64,000 nt of DNA. Source: Coffea arabica (taxonomy: Eukaryota; Streptophyta; Magnoliopsida; Gentianales; Rubiaceae). Below the pieces are notes generated by a model, which worked only from the letters and a program-made list of their open reading frames with translations, was not told where the DNA came from and did not search any database. The position numbers and the translations under genes were made by a program. Shown in pieces: positions 12,770-23,158 of this stretch. The stretch is taken from positions 22,142,501 to 22,206,500 of the forward strand of contig NC_092323.1 in assembly GCF_036785885.1 (NCBI RefSeq), written 5' to 3'. The first letter of the stretch is position 1, and every line of letters starts with the position of its first letter.

Positions 12770-14230
12770 GGGCCCCATTAGGGAAGGACCCACCTCCACC
12801 TCAGTCATTCCTGCCATACCAGTTAACTCAAGTGGCTTAGTTTTTTTGCCTACTGACTCTTGTTGGTGTACTTCCTCCATATCCTCATCAAAAAACAGCA
12901 TCTTCCTTTTCCCATTACCTATAAGATTAGTTTCCTGTTCATTCCTCTCTTTCAGAGGCCTTCTTGTTTTGATTGGTGACTTCAGCTTCTTGTATGACCT
13001 TTTAACTTGCTTTTTAATGGCTCCCTGCACCTTATCATTACTATGGGGCTCCTCCTGCAATACTGCCTCCAGTACTGGTATCTCTTGAATCTATTTTCTT
13101 GCTCCAGCCATCTTGAACTCATATCTCTGTCCTCCTCCATTTCCTCCACTTCTATTAGAGTCAGATTCTCCTCAACTTTGTCCTGTACTATCAGAGAGAG
13201 GTCCTGCTTTTCCTTAGTCAAGGGCTGGAAGTCATCTCTGAGAGCTCGTTCCATACCACTAGTTCCCACCTTATTTGAAGGGCCACTTTGATCTTTTCCT
13301 ACCCTTATATCCTCCTGCTATTTCATTAAATCCTGATTGCTTCTAGATCCTAGACCTGTGGTCCTCAGTGTCTCCAGGAGTTTCTCTCCAGAATGCATCC
13401 TATTCCTTTCCTTCTCAACCATTTCCCCATTCTGAAACTTCTAATACCTCTTATCTTTCACCATTTCCTCTCTCACTATTCTATCCTTAGTTCGACTTCT
13501 GGTACTTCCTGCTCTCAACCAAGGGCCATGTTGGTGCTCTAGTAGGCTTCCTGAAGTAGTTCTTTGCTCTTTACACGTATGTTCCCCATGCCTTACTATT
13601 CCGCAGCTATAACAGAAATATGGGCATCTTTTATACTTAAAAGCTACCCATTTGAGTGACTCTGCTACGTGCACCAATGTTCCTCTGAGAAGGGGTTTAG
13701 ACAAATCTACAAGAGCTAGCATTTTCAAATGTCTGCCCTCTTTTCCCCCTGCCTGAGGGACAATGACCTCTTTAACTTCTTTAAAAACTGCTCCTATCTT
13801 TCTCCCTACCTCCTTGGAGAGCCAATGCACTGGCAGATTCCAAATTTGTACCCACAGAGGTGCAAGCTCCATAGTTATCTTCTATCCCTTCTGACCATCT
13901 GTTCAGCACTAGGATTTGATTATCCATTATCCAAGGGCCTCCTATCACTATTCTTTCTTTCTCTTCTAAGTTGGGGATATTGAATTGGAACAAGTTCGGT
14001 CCCAGCTCCATTACTGTCAGATTCCTGGGGTAGCTCCATGCTCATGCTGCAGTCACAAAGTTCTTCACCCCCGTAAAGTTTGCAATTTTCTCTCCTATTA
14101 TTCTTCCTATCAGACTTCCTTCACAATCTCTCACCCTACTATTAAGATCCTCAAGCTCCAGCTTAGCTCCAGATATCTCATTCCCCTCCAGTGAGAATTA
14201 TCGTAACAACTCAGTCAGATCTCCCTCCAT
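12770..14230 (-). pseudogene. LINE ORF1 (DUF4283 / zinc-knuckle RNA-binding protein)
   Basis: The start is probably the ATG at 14228-14230 (MEGDLTELLR). Stop codons appear within the first 70 codons. A DUF4283-type core follows (GGPWIMDNQILVLNRW), then a segment ending in the CCHC knuckle CYSCGIVRHGEHTC near 13565-13605. The downstream part is acidic and basic, low in conservation, and interrupted by stops (13441-13269 and on to 12689). In plant L1 elements this protein packages the RNA. Its position directly upstream of the endonuclease ORF fits. Confidence 0.8.
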
Positions 14231-14864
14231 TGATGTACCAAAGATGCTAACGGGTATTCCCTCTACGTACTTAGGAAATTATGCCTTTTCACCTTCCAAT
14301 TAGGTTAAAGACTAAGACACGAAACAAAGAGAAACAAAAAATACGAAAACAGAAGACAAAGACACTACTGGACAAAAACTACCTTACTAAAAGGAAACCA
14401 GGAAAACAGCAAGGTCAAGAGTGACTACACAACAAGAATCCAAAGAGCATAGAAAAAACAAAGACACGGCCAGACATGTACTACCTCAGTAAAGGGAGCA
14501 AGGAAAAGTAAAGGTGAATCAAGATTTACCTGGCTTTCAGCTTACCATAAAGTGTTGTTTTTAAGTTGTCTGTTGTTCCCTCTGGAGAGACCTCCTTAAA
14601 TAACCCTGAGTGCGGTAGTTGAGCTGCTTTAAACTAGCATTTGGTGCAGATCAGATTGGTAGTGGTGATGTTTGTGAAATTTTTGTGCAAAAGTGCGGGT
14701 TAGTGCCTAGTGGGAAATTTTGAAAAAGTTTGAAACATTGATGAACTCCCACCAAAAGGGAGGTGAGCTCTTATACCAAGAGAGAGCTTCCTCTACACAA
14801 TGAGACGATTTCCTTTGAAATTGTTTGGGTTAATTTGCTGTTTTTGCCTTATAAGTCATTTACT

Positions 14865-16180
14865 CACATTCATATTCACAAAGTTAGGTTACTTTTTATC
14901 CAAGTACAAGTACTTTTCTTACAATCGTTAATTAATATATACTAGTGATTAAATAAATTTTCTTAGATGGTATCATAATAAAGATAGTGATTGACGAATT
15001 GAATTTATTCAACCTCTAAGATACATGGGGAGGGTTGGATTGGATTGTAAGGGGGAGGGATTGTACGTAGGAGGTTTTGGGTTCAAGACCTCTTACTTAC
15101 CCAAAAAAATCCTCTAGGATACATATTGGAAAAGAATAATTTTTTCTGAGTTGATTAGCAATGTGGACTATAGTCAATATTGATATGCACTTTAATGTTT
15201 CTCAATATGCACTTTTGATAAACGCAAGGGTAAAATAGAGAAATCACTAAAAGGTTTTTATGCGAGGACAATGAAACATCAAATTATTGGAATTTTTTTT
15301 GATGTATTGTAACCAATTGAATAACTTGACTTCAATTTAAGGCCAAATAAACATTTTTCCTATACAGAATGAGACACTTTACATACAAGTTAGGGTCCTT
15401 TTTATACAAGTACTTTTCTTATAATTGTTAATTATGTAAATTAATGATCAAATAAAATTCAAGTGGATGGCTGAATATTAGCTCCTAATTATACATTTTT
15501 GAAATAACAAAATTGCAAGAAACAAATCTCATAATAATCACTAACTGATTTTTTAAATATATTATGCCAATCACAGTGGATTTGAGATCAAAGAAGCATT
15601 TTAGGTTTACAAAATTTGTATTTCACATACAAATTAGAGTATTTTTTTTTATTTTTGTTACAGTAGTGAATCAATTTAAGATAATATTAATTTTTGGTTG
15701 ACTGTTCAAGTGGTGCTTACTAATGTTGAATTCAAGATTGAACAAATATTTTCTTAATACAAAACCAATACTTTGTGTATACAACTTAAAAAATCATTTT
15801 TTTGACAAAAATAATTTTACTAACAGATTGTTGAAAATCGTCCAACACGATTTGATTTACATTAGTGTCTTAATGCTAGGTTAAACATACACTACACATT
15901 ACAGATATACAATTTAACAGATATAATGAACTTGAAAAATTGTAAATAGATCTGAAAAATATAAGAAATTTTAAAATTGTTTTCTAATAGATAAATCGTT
16001 GCAATTTTCTTCTATGCATATTGCAATAACAACTTAGGCAATCATTAATAATTAAGTGATTAGTGTCTAATTTTGGATTCGAATTTGGGCAACTCTTGTG
16101 CACATTTATATTCACTGGAGTGCGCATTCATATTCACAAAATTGCGCTTATGTAGTTGCAATTATAAATCGGATGGTAAG
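14865..16180. repeat. Tandem repeat array, right part after the LINE
   Basis: It resumes exactly at the LINE target duplication. From 15132 it is nearly identical for more than 400 bp to 7556-8000 and still recognisable to about 16137 (matching 8560). Subtracting the LINE, the spacing between the two long copies is about 1.26 kb, so the LINE landed in an already duplicated array. Confidence 0.75.
15026..15110 (+). mobile_element. Short tRNA-derived SINE-like copy
   Basis: It shares the GGGGAGGGTTGGxTTGG ... TTGGGTTCAAGACCTCTTAC layout with the better bounded copies at 32720-32807 and 40235-40323. GGTTCAAGACC resembles a Pol III B box. A short A-run follows. Neither a target duplication nor a good A box is seen in this copy. 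Confidence 0.55.
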
Positions 16181-17069
16181 AAGCAATAAAGAGAAATGTC
16201 ATCGACATTCTAAAGCAAGTTATAGTAGCTTACCCTTTTTTTTATTTATTGAAGTGCACATTTATGTTCATTAGAGCGCGCACACACATATGAACAAATT
16301 ATCTAATTTAGGCGATATTGAAATATGTTTCTCTGCTGGTCAGAATTTGCACATCTTCAACAAACTTCAACCCTTATCAAAATTCAAGAAAAAATTACTA
16401 TAATCCGAATAAGAACTGGAACTTGCTTATGAAAATCAATCACACCAATTAAAAGATTACAACTACTGATATTTGAATGAGAACAAAATCCTAGGTAAGA
16501 GAAACAGAATTTCCTCTCTTTTGTCCGGAAAGCAGTCTTGAGTTCTGCTAGAACTAAAAGTTTGCATTCAGGAAAGTCCAAATATTGGATAACTTTGTAC
16601 AGCAATTATTGACCTCTAAAATTCCCCTGCAAATGCTTCTAGTGCATCTATTACATGCAGAGAGAAATGAAGCAAAAGTAGTACAACTAGCAGGAGCAGC
16701 AGTGTACCTAATGAAGCAGCTGCTTCTTCAGACTGAGCAATGGAAACAATTACCGCAGAAGAAGTTCTTCTCTTCATCATCATCTTCGTCATCGTCTTCT
16801 GGTCTGAAATAAATTAATTAGTGGGATTTTTCAGGCAAATACTGAAGTTTGGTTGTTGAATTTTATTTTCAAAGCTAACTTCAAGCAATTGCACTTTTAT
16901 TTTTTTCTCAATTTCGACGTCGTCACGGTGTCGGATAGGAAAGCCCAATCAAAAGCCTGGCATGGCCCACACTTCTATTTTTGAAGGGATATTTTGTAAA
17001 TGGTGTAATTATCGGACTCGACATTACTAAATCATATAGTTGGTTATGAACGAAGATATTGTAGTTATT
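16181..17069. other. Intergenic; one small candidate ORF
   Basis: The decayed end of the repeat array reaches about 16300. The rest is single-copy-looking sequence with the candidate small ORF described separately and the 5-bp target duplication ATTGC (17070-17074) of the following retroelement. Confidence 0.5.
16616..16792 (-). CDS. Candidate 58-residue membrane micropeptide (unrecognised)
   Basis: The minus-strand frame runs from ATG at 16790-16792 to TAG at 16616-16618. It predicts a basic N-terminus (MTKMMMKRRTSS), then after about 25 residues a strongly hydrophobic segment rich in Leu and Val (GTLLLLLVVLLLLHF), then a short acidic tail. A TTTCAG acceptor-like site lies just upstream. 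I do not recognise the family. An overlapping plus-strand frame (16585-16812) is equally open, so this may be chance; there is no promoter or splice evidence beyond the above. Confidence 0.22.
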   Translation of the reverse strand: MTKMMMKRRTSSAVIVSIAQSEEAAASLGTLLLLLVVLLLLHFSLHVIDALEAFAGEF

Positions 17070-17074
17070 ATTGC

Positions 17075-18992
17075 TGACGGGTTTTTACTTTAAGTGCAAG
17101 TTTAATTCCGAATTTACACCCGTTGGACTGCAAGTATACAGGTCGCAATTGTAGTACGAGATGTGTATCGGGTCGATCCCACGAGGAGCAATTTAAAACA
17201 ATTATTAGATACTAATTTACTCTATTATTTAGACTCACAATTAATTTGAGCAGAAACTTCAGATTTTAATTCAACTACAAAAATTCTTAAATAGATAAAT
17301 GCAATTTCACAATAGGAGTAGAATTCACTAAATATTAAGATCTAGGGATGTAGATTCCACTTATGACACAAAAGATCTAAAATGAATTAATTCAACACTT
17401 GTTACTGCTCTTGTTTAACCAAGGATTCATTTCCAGAAATACCAAAATCACATTCTCATGATAATAATGGGTTAAAACAGATTAGTTTGTCCTAATCTCT
17501 TGGTAAATACTAAATCTGTTCTTATTCACACATGAAATGCAGATTTCATCCACTTGAATGTATTTCTATTCTCATGAATATACAACTCAAGTTCTACTTG
17601 TGTCATTCCATTATTTTTATCATTTCTTAATGAATAAAAACAACTATAAACCTGCTATTGGTGATCAAGCAACAACAAGTAATCAAGCATACACAAGTAG
17701 ACAAGTTAATACAACATATAATAAGAATGAATAACAATCAATTCATATCATTTGGCCATAAGTTTCATCTACTCCCTAGATAAAGAAAATTAGCTACTCA
17801 TGAATGATAAAACACTCATAACTTCATTAATGTAAATCATCATGAATTACAAATACAAACAGAGTAAAGAAAGTCTTAGCCAAGATATGGTGAAGCCTTC
17901 CAAAAATCTCCTTTGTCTTGAACTTAGATGATTACAAGATGAAATCCCAATTGCCCCTTGCAAGTCCTAGGTAGAGAGAATATGTTCTTCTGCAAGAAGC
18001 TAAGCTACGAATGGATGTCCAGACCACTCCCTATATCTCTGCATAAAAAAACACTCAAAGGCTTATTTTTCCAAGTCAAATTTCAACTTTTGATTCCCCA
18101 AATCTAACTTTGTTATAATTGTCAATAACCAATGTTTTTGACTTGAAAATAAGCCACCTTTCTTGCCCTTTTGTCTTCTGAAGCATGTGCACCGAATTCC
18201 CTTGCATCTTATAGCTGGAAAGTGGTATGAACACAAGAGAATTGGCTGAGTCAAATTGCAGAATTTCGGCTATAAAACGCGCCTACACAAAACGCGTCAA
18301 AAACTCGCGTTTTATCTACTCGCGTTTTCACTCTGACCTTATTTCAACTGCGATTTTCTCATTGATAAAGGCCAAACTAGCTTTTGTGCAAAACATAAAA
18401 GTTGTAGCCCTTTGAGTTAGCTTTCCAATGCTTCAAGAATCATCCAAATCGGAGCTTTGTAGCCTGAGATATAATCGAAATACTGTCACCTGTTCAAACC
18501 TCTGTTTTAACTTCCGACCACAGAATGCAGCTTCTGTATTCCAACGTTTTGCCCATGAAGATGGCAGAAATGGATTCCGATGTCTTCATACGAATTGTAG
18601 GTCTCTTTCTTAGCTTTAAAATGGTATATAGATCACCTCAATCCGATAAGTGTAGCTCCAGATATGGTCAAAATACTGAAGAGTGTCAAAACTGACTTGT
18701 ATTGCATTTCCTCACTTGAACGTTTTTCACTTCATTCTTCTTGTTGCCACTTGAATTCATCACCAAATCTCTATTTTTTACCTCATTTGACATCCTTTGG
18801 TGATTGAATCATCATTCCTGCATAAAAATGAAGTTTTTACCATTAAAATCAATAGAAATGCAATATTATCCACTTTTACCAAAAATATATAATTTTACCA
18901 AAAACCTCTTTATTTTATTTATAAAACTAAATAATCAACTCAAAATTAACTAATAAAATGCACTTAAAAATACGTAAAATAAACTCTTATCA
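17075..18992 (-). repeat. 3' LTR of the young element (1918 bp)
   Basis: It has the same ends as the right-hand LTR. CGCG motifs lie at about 18275-18328. It is followed on its right (element-internal side) by the polypurine tract, as expected for a 3' LTR of a minus-strand element. Confidence 0.93.
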
Positions 18993-19032
18993 AATACCCC
19001 CACACTTGAATCATTGCTTGTCCTCAAGCAAT
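18993..19032 (-). other. Terminal polypurine tract with TCCT-loop hairpin
   Basis: CCCCCACAC at 18997-19005 (a GTGTGGGGG purine tract in element sense) lies next to the 3' LTR. At 19013-19032 ATTGCTTG-TCCT-CAAGCAAT forms a perfect 8-bp stem with a 4-base loop. The tract is the expected plus-strand primer; the hairpin role is unknown. Confidence 0.7.
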
Positions 19033-19395
19033 ATAAAATTCTAACCATCAATGATCCAAAAAAATTGAAAATAAACATATGTAGTATTTCAACTCCATTT
19101 CCTTGAATCAAGGTAAATAACCCTTATGTGATCTTTCCATTAAGTTCAAGTACTCATAATATCAAGCAAAGAAGAGCCAAGTATACCATAATTTTACCAA
19201 TTCAACTCAACTTCTTATTTTTATCCAATTTCGCAAGCAAGCAACTCCTATAGTCAATAAAGATGCTAACTAATCTCATGATCAACTTCTTATTTTTCTT
19301 AAAGAGGGATTTAATTTACTTTTTATTTATTTATTTATTATTATTATTATTATTTTTATATATTTTAAGGGTTAAATATTACTTAAGTTGTGAAA

Positions 19396-19549
19396 AATGC
19401 CTTTTGACACGAAGATCAACATTTTTAGATGCAGATCCCCGGTTACTCAACATTTCACATACTCAAGTTGCTTTGCATACTCTTAATTGAAGTACCTTTT
19501 TACGCGAATGTCGACATTTGTAGATGTCAACCCCCGGTTACTCGGTATG
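19396..19549 (-). repeat. Duplicated CCGGTTACT module (two copies, young element)
   Basis: Two copies with GGTTACT at 19441 and 19536 (95 bp apart). The second reads ACGCGAATGTCGACATTTG..., then CCCCCGGTTACT. It is homologous to 230-386 in the left element. No coding sense is apparent. Confidence 0.6.
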
Positions 19550-20031
19550 AGAATCATTGGAGTAGAATAACCCCTTTTTTTTTTCAATATATATATATAT
19601 AATAAAATTCCCTCTAAGAGTAATCATGAGAAGAGTATAACACTTATTAACCATATTAATTTCTTATCTTATAAAATTAGATAAAAAGAAGAATTTTCAT
19701 CAAATATACAAAATGTAGGCATAATTTTCTCCACTTTACTAGATATACTTTCCTATAGATGTAAAAATTATAATCACATAAAAATCATTTCCAAATTTCA
19801 TGAGAAAAGAAGTATCAAAACCGCATATATTTATTTTAAAAGGATAAGTGACAACATTTTATTTATTTATTATAGTTAATAACATATATGTGTATAAGGT
19901 TTTGAAAAAATTTTGACAGAGTCTCCCCTTAAAAGTGGACTAAAACTCCCTGCCAGCAACCACAAGAAACATAATTTAAGCACAAGAATTATATCAAAAA
20001 TAACTAAAATCACAAGTACCACACATATTTC

Positions 20032-20070
20032 TCCCCCCCACACTTAAATTACACATTGTCCTCAATGTGT
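20032..20070 (-). other. Second purine tract with TCCT-loop hairpin
   Basis: CCCCCCCACAC (20032-20043) is followed at 20051-20070 by ACACATTG-TCCT-CAATGTGT, again a perfect 8-bp stem. It lies just downstream of the env-position ORF in element sense and copies the layout of the terminal tract. It could be a second internal plus-strand primer. Confidence 0.6.
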
Positions 20071-20294
20071 AGGGAAGGAAATAAACAAAAGTAGAAAAGA
20101 AAAGAAAGAAATACTCCCCAAGTCAATGGTTGAGATCCTTATCAGCCACTAATCACGAACCACTGTCAAAATACAAGTACCTACCACATAGAAAACAGAA
20201 AAATAAAATGAAGTTAAACATCTTAAGTTCCACAAGTTAAGATAATTAGGCAAGCAAGTTCATCAACTAAAGATAGCTTCTGCAGTGTACCAAG

Positions 20295-21527
20295 TCAGTC
20301 ATCCCCCTCGGCATCATCGTCATCCTCTGCATCACGATTGGGCGGTGGATGAATGCCCAAATGATCTTCAATTCGGCTTAGACGATTCCTAACGTCAGCG
20401 AACTGGAATTCAAAGTCCTCCATATGGTCAAAAAGTCGCTGCCAATTAGTTTGTGGTGGAGGAGGAGGTGGTGCTGCAGTAGAAGGTCCAGCTTCATCCC
20501 GATCATGTCTAGCCTTTTGTCTCTGCTCCTGAACAGGGCGTGGAATGTCTCCCGTGCCAATACCAAGGCGGCGAAGAGTAGTGATAGTCATCTCAGCACG
20601 TGGTGGAACATACTCCCGCCGCATGCCTTCCAAGGGAACCTCAAAACGGGGGAAGATGAAAGTCAGTAGACGAGGAAATGAAAGTTTGAAGGAAGTTGTC
20701 TTACGCCTCGCCGTAGACCTAATGTGGCTGATGATGATGTTAGGCAATGAAATCCGAGCATATGGAGATGTCCGGTTATGGAACATGTAATCCAAGAAGT
20801 AGATATCGCTCTTGCGGACCTCCGTGTGCCCCGTCTTCTTTGGGATGACATTGTGAGCCATCATGTAAATGATAAGACGATGACGAGGTTCGAATACATT
20901 CGCCAATATAGTCTCCTTTCTGGTAGAGCGAAAAGGTTGGTACTCGAGACCAAACCTAGCCATGGCCAATGAGGGATCCCACCTCCTATTCGGGGGAACA
21001 AACTCCTTCTTCAAGTCTACTGGACGTCCGTCATCCATACACCCCAAAATAGCAGCCAAATCTTGCCGTGAAAAGGTGATTCGTCTTCCACGCACCCAGG
21101 ACTCAACTATTTCTCCACTATGGCGCGCCTTACTTTCAATGTTGGCGTAAAACTCGCGCACCAAGTCTGGGTAGTAATGGTTTGGAAGGGTGAGAATCGG
21201 AGCCCATCCTAGCTGAGCAAAAGCCTCTGAGATGTTGTACATCATCTCAACTGGTGGACTGACGTGCATCTCAAACAAAAACTCCAAATTAGCACGCGCC
21301 TCATGCCACTCCTGATTCCTGCGAGTATTGAACCTAGCACTGTCAAATACCGATTTTTCCGCTCCACGGGAGGTGCCCTCACCAGGTCGACGGTTAATTG
21401 GTGGAGGAGAAGGTGAATTCTCCTCTTCAGTCACCTCCATCTCTTCATTAACCTCCCTCTCCTCACTACTAGAGGATGAAAGTACCGCTCTTCTTCCCCT
21501 TGGCATAGTACCTAAAAAATCTTTCAA
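20295..21527 (-). CDS. Env-position ORF of the Athila-like element (410 aa)
   Basis: One open frame between the palindrome array and the 3' purine tracts. The N-terminus is Ser/Glu-rich (LSSSSSEEREVNEEMEV), the core (about residues 70-300) is folded-looking and has motifs such as REFYANIES and the C-terminus is Pro-rich and acidic. It resembles the domain annotated as putative plant transposon protein (Transposase_32-like), found in Athila-lineage elements 3' of pol. I see no signal peptide or convincing transmembrane segment, so an envelope role is not supported. Its function is unknown. It has stayed open in a young element lacking pol, which suggests it is useful to the element or was recently inherited. 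Confidence 0.7.
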   Translation of the reverse strand: MKDFLGTMPRGRRAVLSSSSSEEREVNEEMEVTEEENSPSPPPINRRPGEGTSRGAEKSVFDSARFNTRRNQEWHEARANLEFLFEMHVSPPVEMMYNISEAFAQLGWAPILTLPNHYYPDLVREFYANIESKARHSGEIVESWVRGRRITFSRQDLAAILGCMDDGRPVDLKKEFVPPNRRWDPSLAMARFGLEYQPFRSTRKETILANVFEPRHRLIIYMMAHNVIPKKTGHTEVRKSDIYFLDYMFHNRTSPYARISLPNIIISHIRSTARRKTTSFKLSFPRLLTFIFPRFEVPLEGMRREYVPPRAEMTITTLRRLGIGTGDIPRPVQEQRQKARHDRDEAGPSTAAPPPPPPQTNWQRLFDHMEDFEFQFADVRNRLSRIEDHLGIHPPPNRDAEDDDDAEGDD

Positions 21528-22443
21528 TTATCCACATGTACTACAACTCATTATTTGGCAACAAAAGTTCAGCATTAATCCAAATAACCTCAAATACAAT
21601 TGCTCAAGTTCTAATCATTCAATGATCGTACAAGACATATTTTCTGCCTAAAGTTGCCCAAAATCACCAAATTACACAAGATATGTATCAATTATAATTT
21701 AATTAGTGAAAATAGGAACAATTATGATTATAACTATTTAGAATTAACAATAATAATATGCTTTTAGCTATAATCATGTTTAGGCAAAAATTAAACTAAT
21801 TAACTCACCAAATTACTCACTATACACAATGCACATGCTTAAACATCATCAACTAACCATTTTTAACCATAATTTAACATCACCAATGGCTCAAAAACAT
21901 CCTAAATCCATTTTCCAATTTCCTCCAAATATAGCAATTGTGAATTTTGAAAGCAATAATGACCAACAACTTGCTACATTTAAACATGTAAACATACTTA
22001 AACAATCTTAATAAGCATGAATAAATTCAAAAATGGTCAAATACATCATCAAATTTTCGACATTAAAAGATGTCAGAGAGCTCAGGATAAAAAAATATGA
22101 CTTTCTAAAATCAAAAGATTTGATGAAGAAACTTACCTCAATCACGTAGAAGGATGTTTGGTGATGCTAAAAATGTCAAAAGCCTTATGAAACAACCTCC
22201 AATTGACCTCCAATTGAAGAAATTAGAGTTTAAGAACCCTAACCTTCAATCCCTCAAAAACCTGATTTTAGGTGTTTTTCTTGGATTTTAATCGGTTAAA
22301 AAGGGTATATGAAGCTCAAAAGGTGTTGGGGTGATGATTTCTAGCAAGATTATGGAGTAAAAATAAAGATTTGTGAGTTGGGTAGAAGAGAAGAAGAAAA
22401 GAGCGCCTGAAAAATTAAGAAGAGAGGAAAAAAATGAAGCTGA

Positions 22444-22757
22444 AATCGCGTTTCTGAAGGCTATATTCAGACACATAAAACGCGACTAAAAACGCGCCTT
22501 CAACTCGCGTTTTTAAAGTCGCGTTTCCTACACAAATCTTGCAGGACTGAAAACGCGGTTACGTATGAAAACGCGACTTAAAGTCGCGTTTATCTGTGTC
22601 GCGTTTTCCAGTTTTGCTCAGGCGAGAAAACGCGACTTCCTCCAAAACGCGACTTCAAGTCGCGTTTTAAAGGCGCGTTTTCTGTTCTGTAGGCGCAGAA
22701 TTGAAAACGCGATTCTGAGAAACGCGACTTTTAGTCGCGTTTTATTGGAAAACGCGT
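22444..22757. repeat. CGCG palindrome array (about 75-bp period)
   Basis: Seventeen CGCG tetranucleotides in about 315 bp of otherwise AT-rich DNA. AAACGCGACTT is paired with its inverted copy AAGTCGCGTTT across 1-2 bases at 22569-22591, 22645-22667 and about 22720-22743 (starts 75-76 bp apart). Each palindrome is preceded 16-18 bp upstream by a single half-site of the AAACGCG type. Related motifs occur in both LTRs. The several overlapping open frames here on both strands are by-products of the repeat. Confidence 0.85.
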
Positions 22758-23158
22758 TTTCTGCCTCGATTTTTAGCAGAATTTCAACTTTTGAAAAATT
22801 ACAAAAGGTACCCCAATGACTCAAAATGCATCATAGATCATTTGTTTGCCAATTTTAATGACTGGAACAAATGTAAAACATTAAAAACATGCATTTTACC
22901 CCTTTATAATGAATCAAAAACACCTTTAACGCAAATCGAGGGATTGAGTTGCTTGATCAAAGTTTGCCCTTTTCACCTCAAATGGTCATTCTTGCTTCCA
23001 TTTGCCAACCCTATAACACAAAAACAACAAATTAACTAAAACACTTATTTAAGTCTAAAAATCACAAAAAATTAACACAAATAACATAAACATTGGGTTA
23101 CCTCCCAATTAGCGCTTTTGTTTATAGTCGTTGGCTCGACTGAAAGAGTTGAATCACT

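Larger units (their letters stand above)
8568..14864 (-). mobile_element. L1-type LINE, 6.3 kb, apparently full length but decayed
   Basis: The insertion is bounded by a perfect 13-bp target duplication, CACATTCATATTC, at 8555-8567 and 14865-14877. A T-run at 8568-8583 is the poly(A) tail of a minus-strand element. The order on the minus strand is a 5' region (14864-14231), ORF1 (14230 to about 12770), then ORF2 with endonuclease, reverse transcriptase, zf-RVT and RNase H, ending at 8668. This is the plant L1 clade with a C-terminal RNase H. Both ORFs are broken by stops and frame changes, so it is inactive. Confidence 0.93.

Noticed and set aside
12503-13291. Plus-strand open frames inside the LINE (77-145 codons)
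   Set aside because: Mirror frames of the minus-strand LINE ORFs, which carry real domain signatures.
16585-16812. 75-codon plus-strand frame ending in a serine run
   Set aside because: The serine run is a TCA/TCG simple repeat and no homologous family is recognised.
18063-18415. Matching small frames in both LTRs (also 26855-27207)
   Set aside because: They are conserved only because the LTRs are nearly identical; no coding signature.
22565-22824. Frames on both strands across the CGCG array (68-84 codons)
   Set aside because: Created by the palindromic repeat; composition follows the repeat and not protein.
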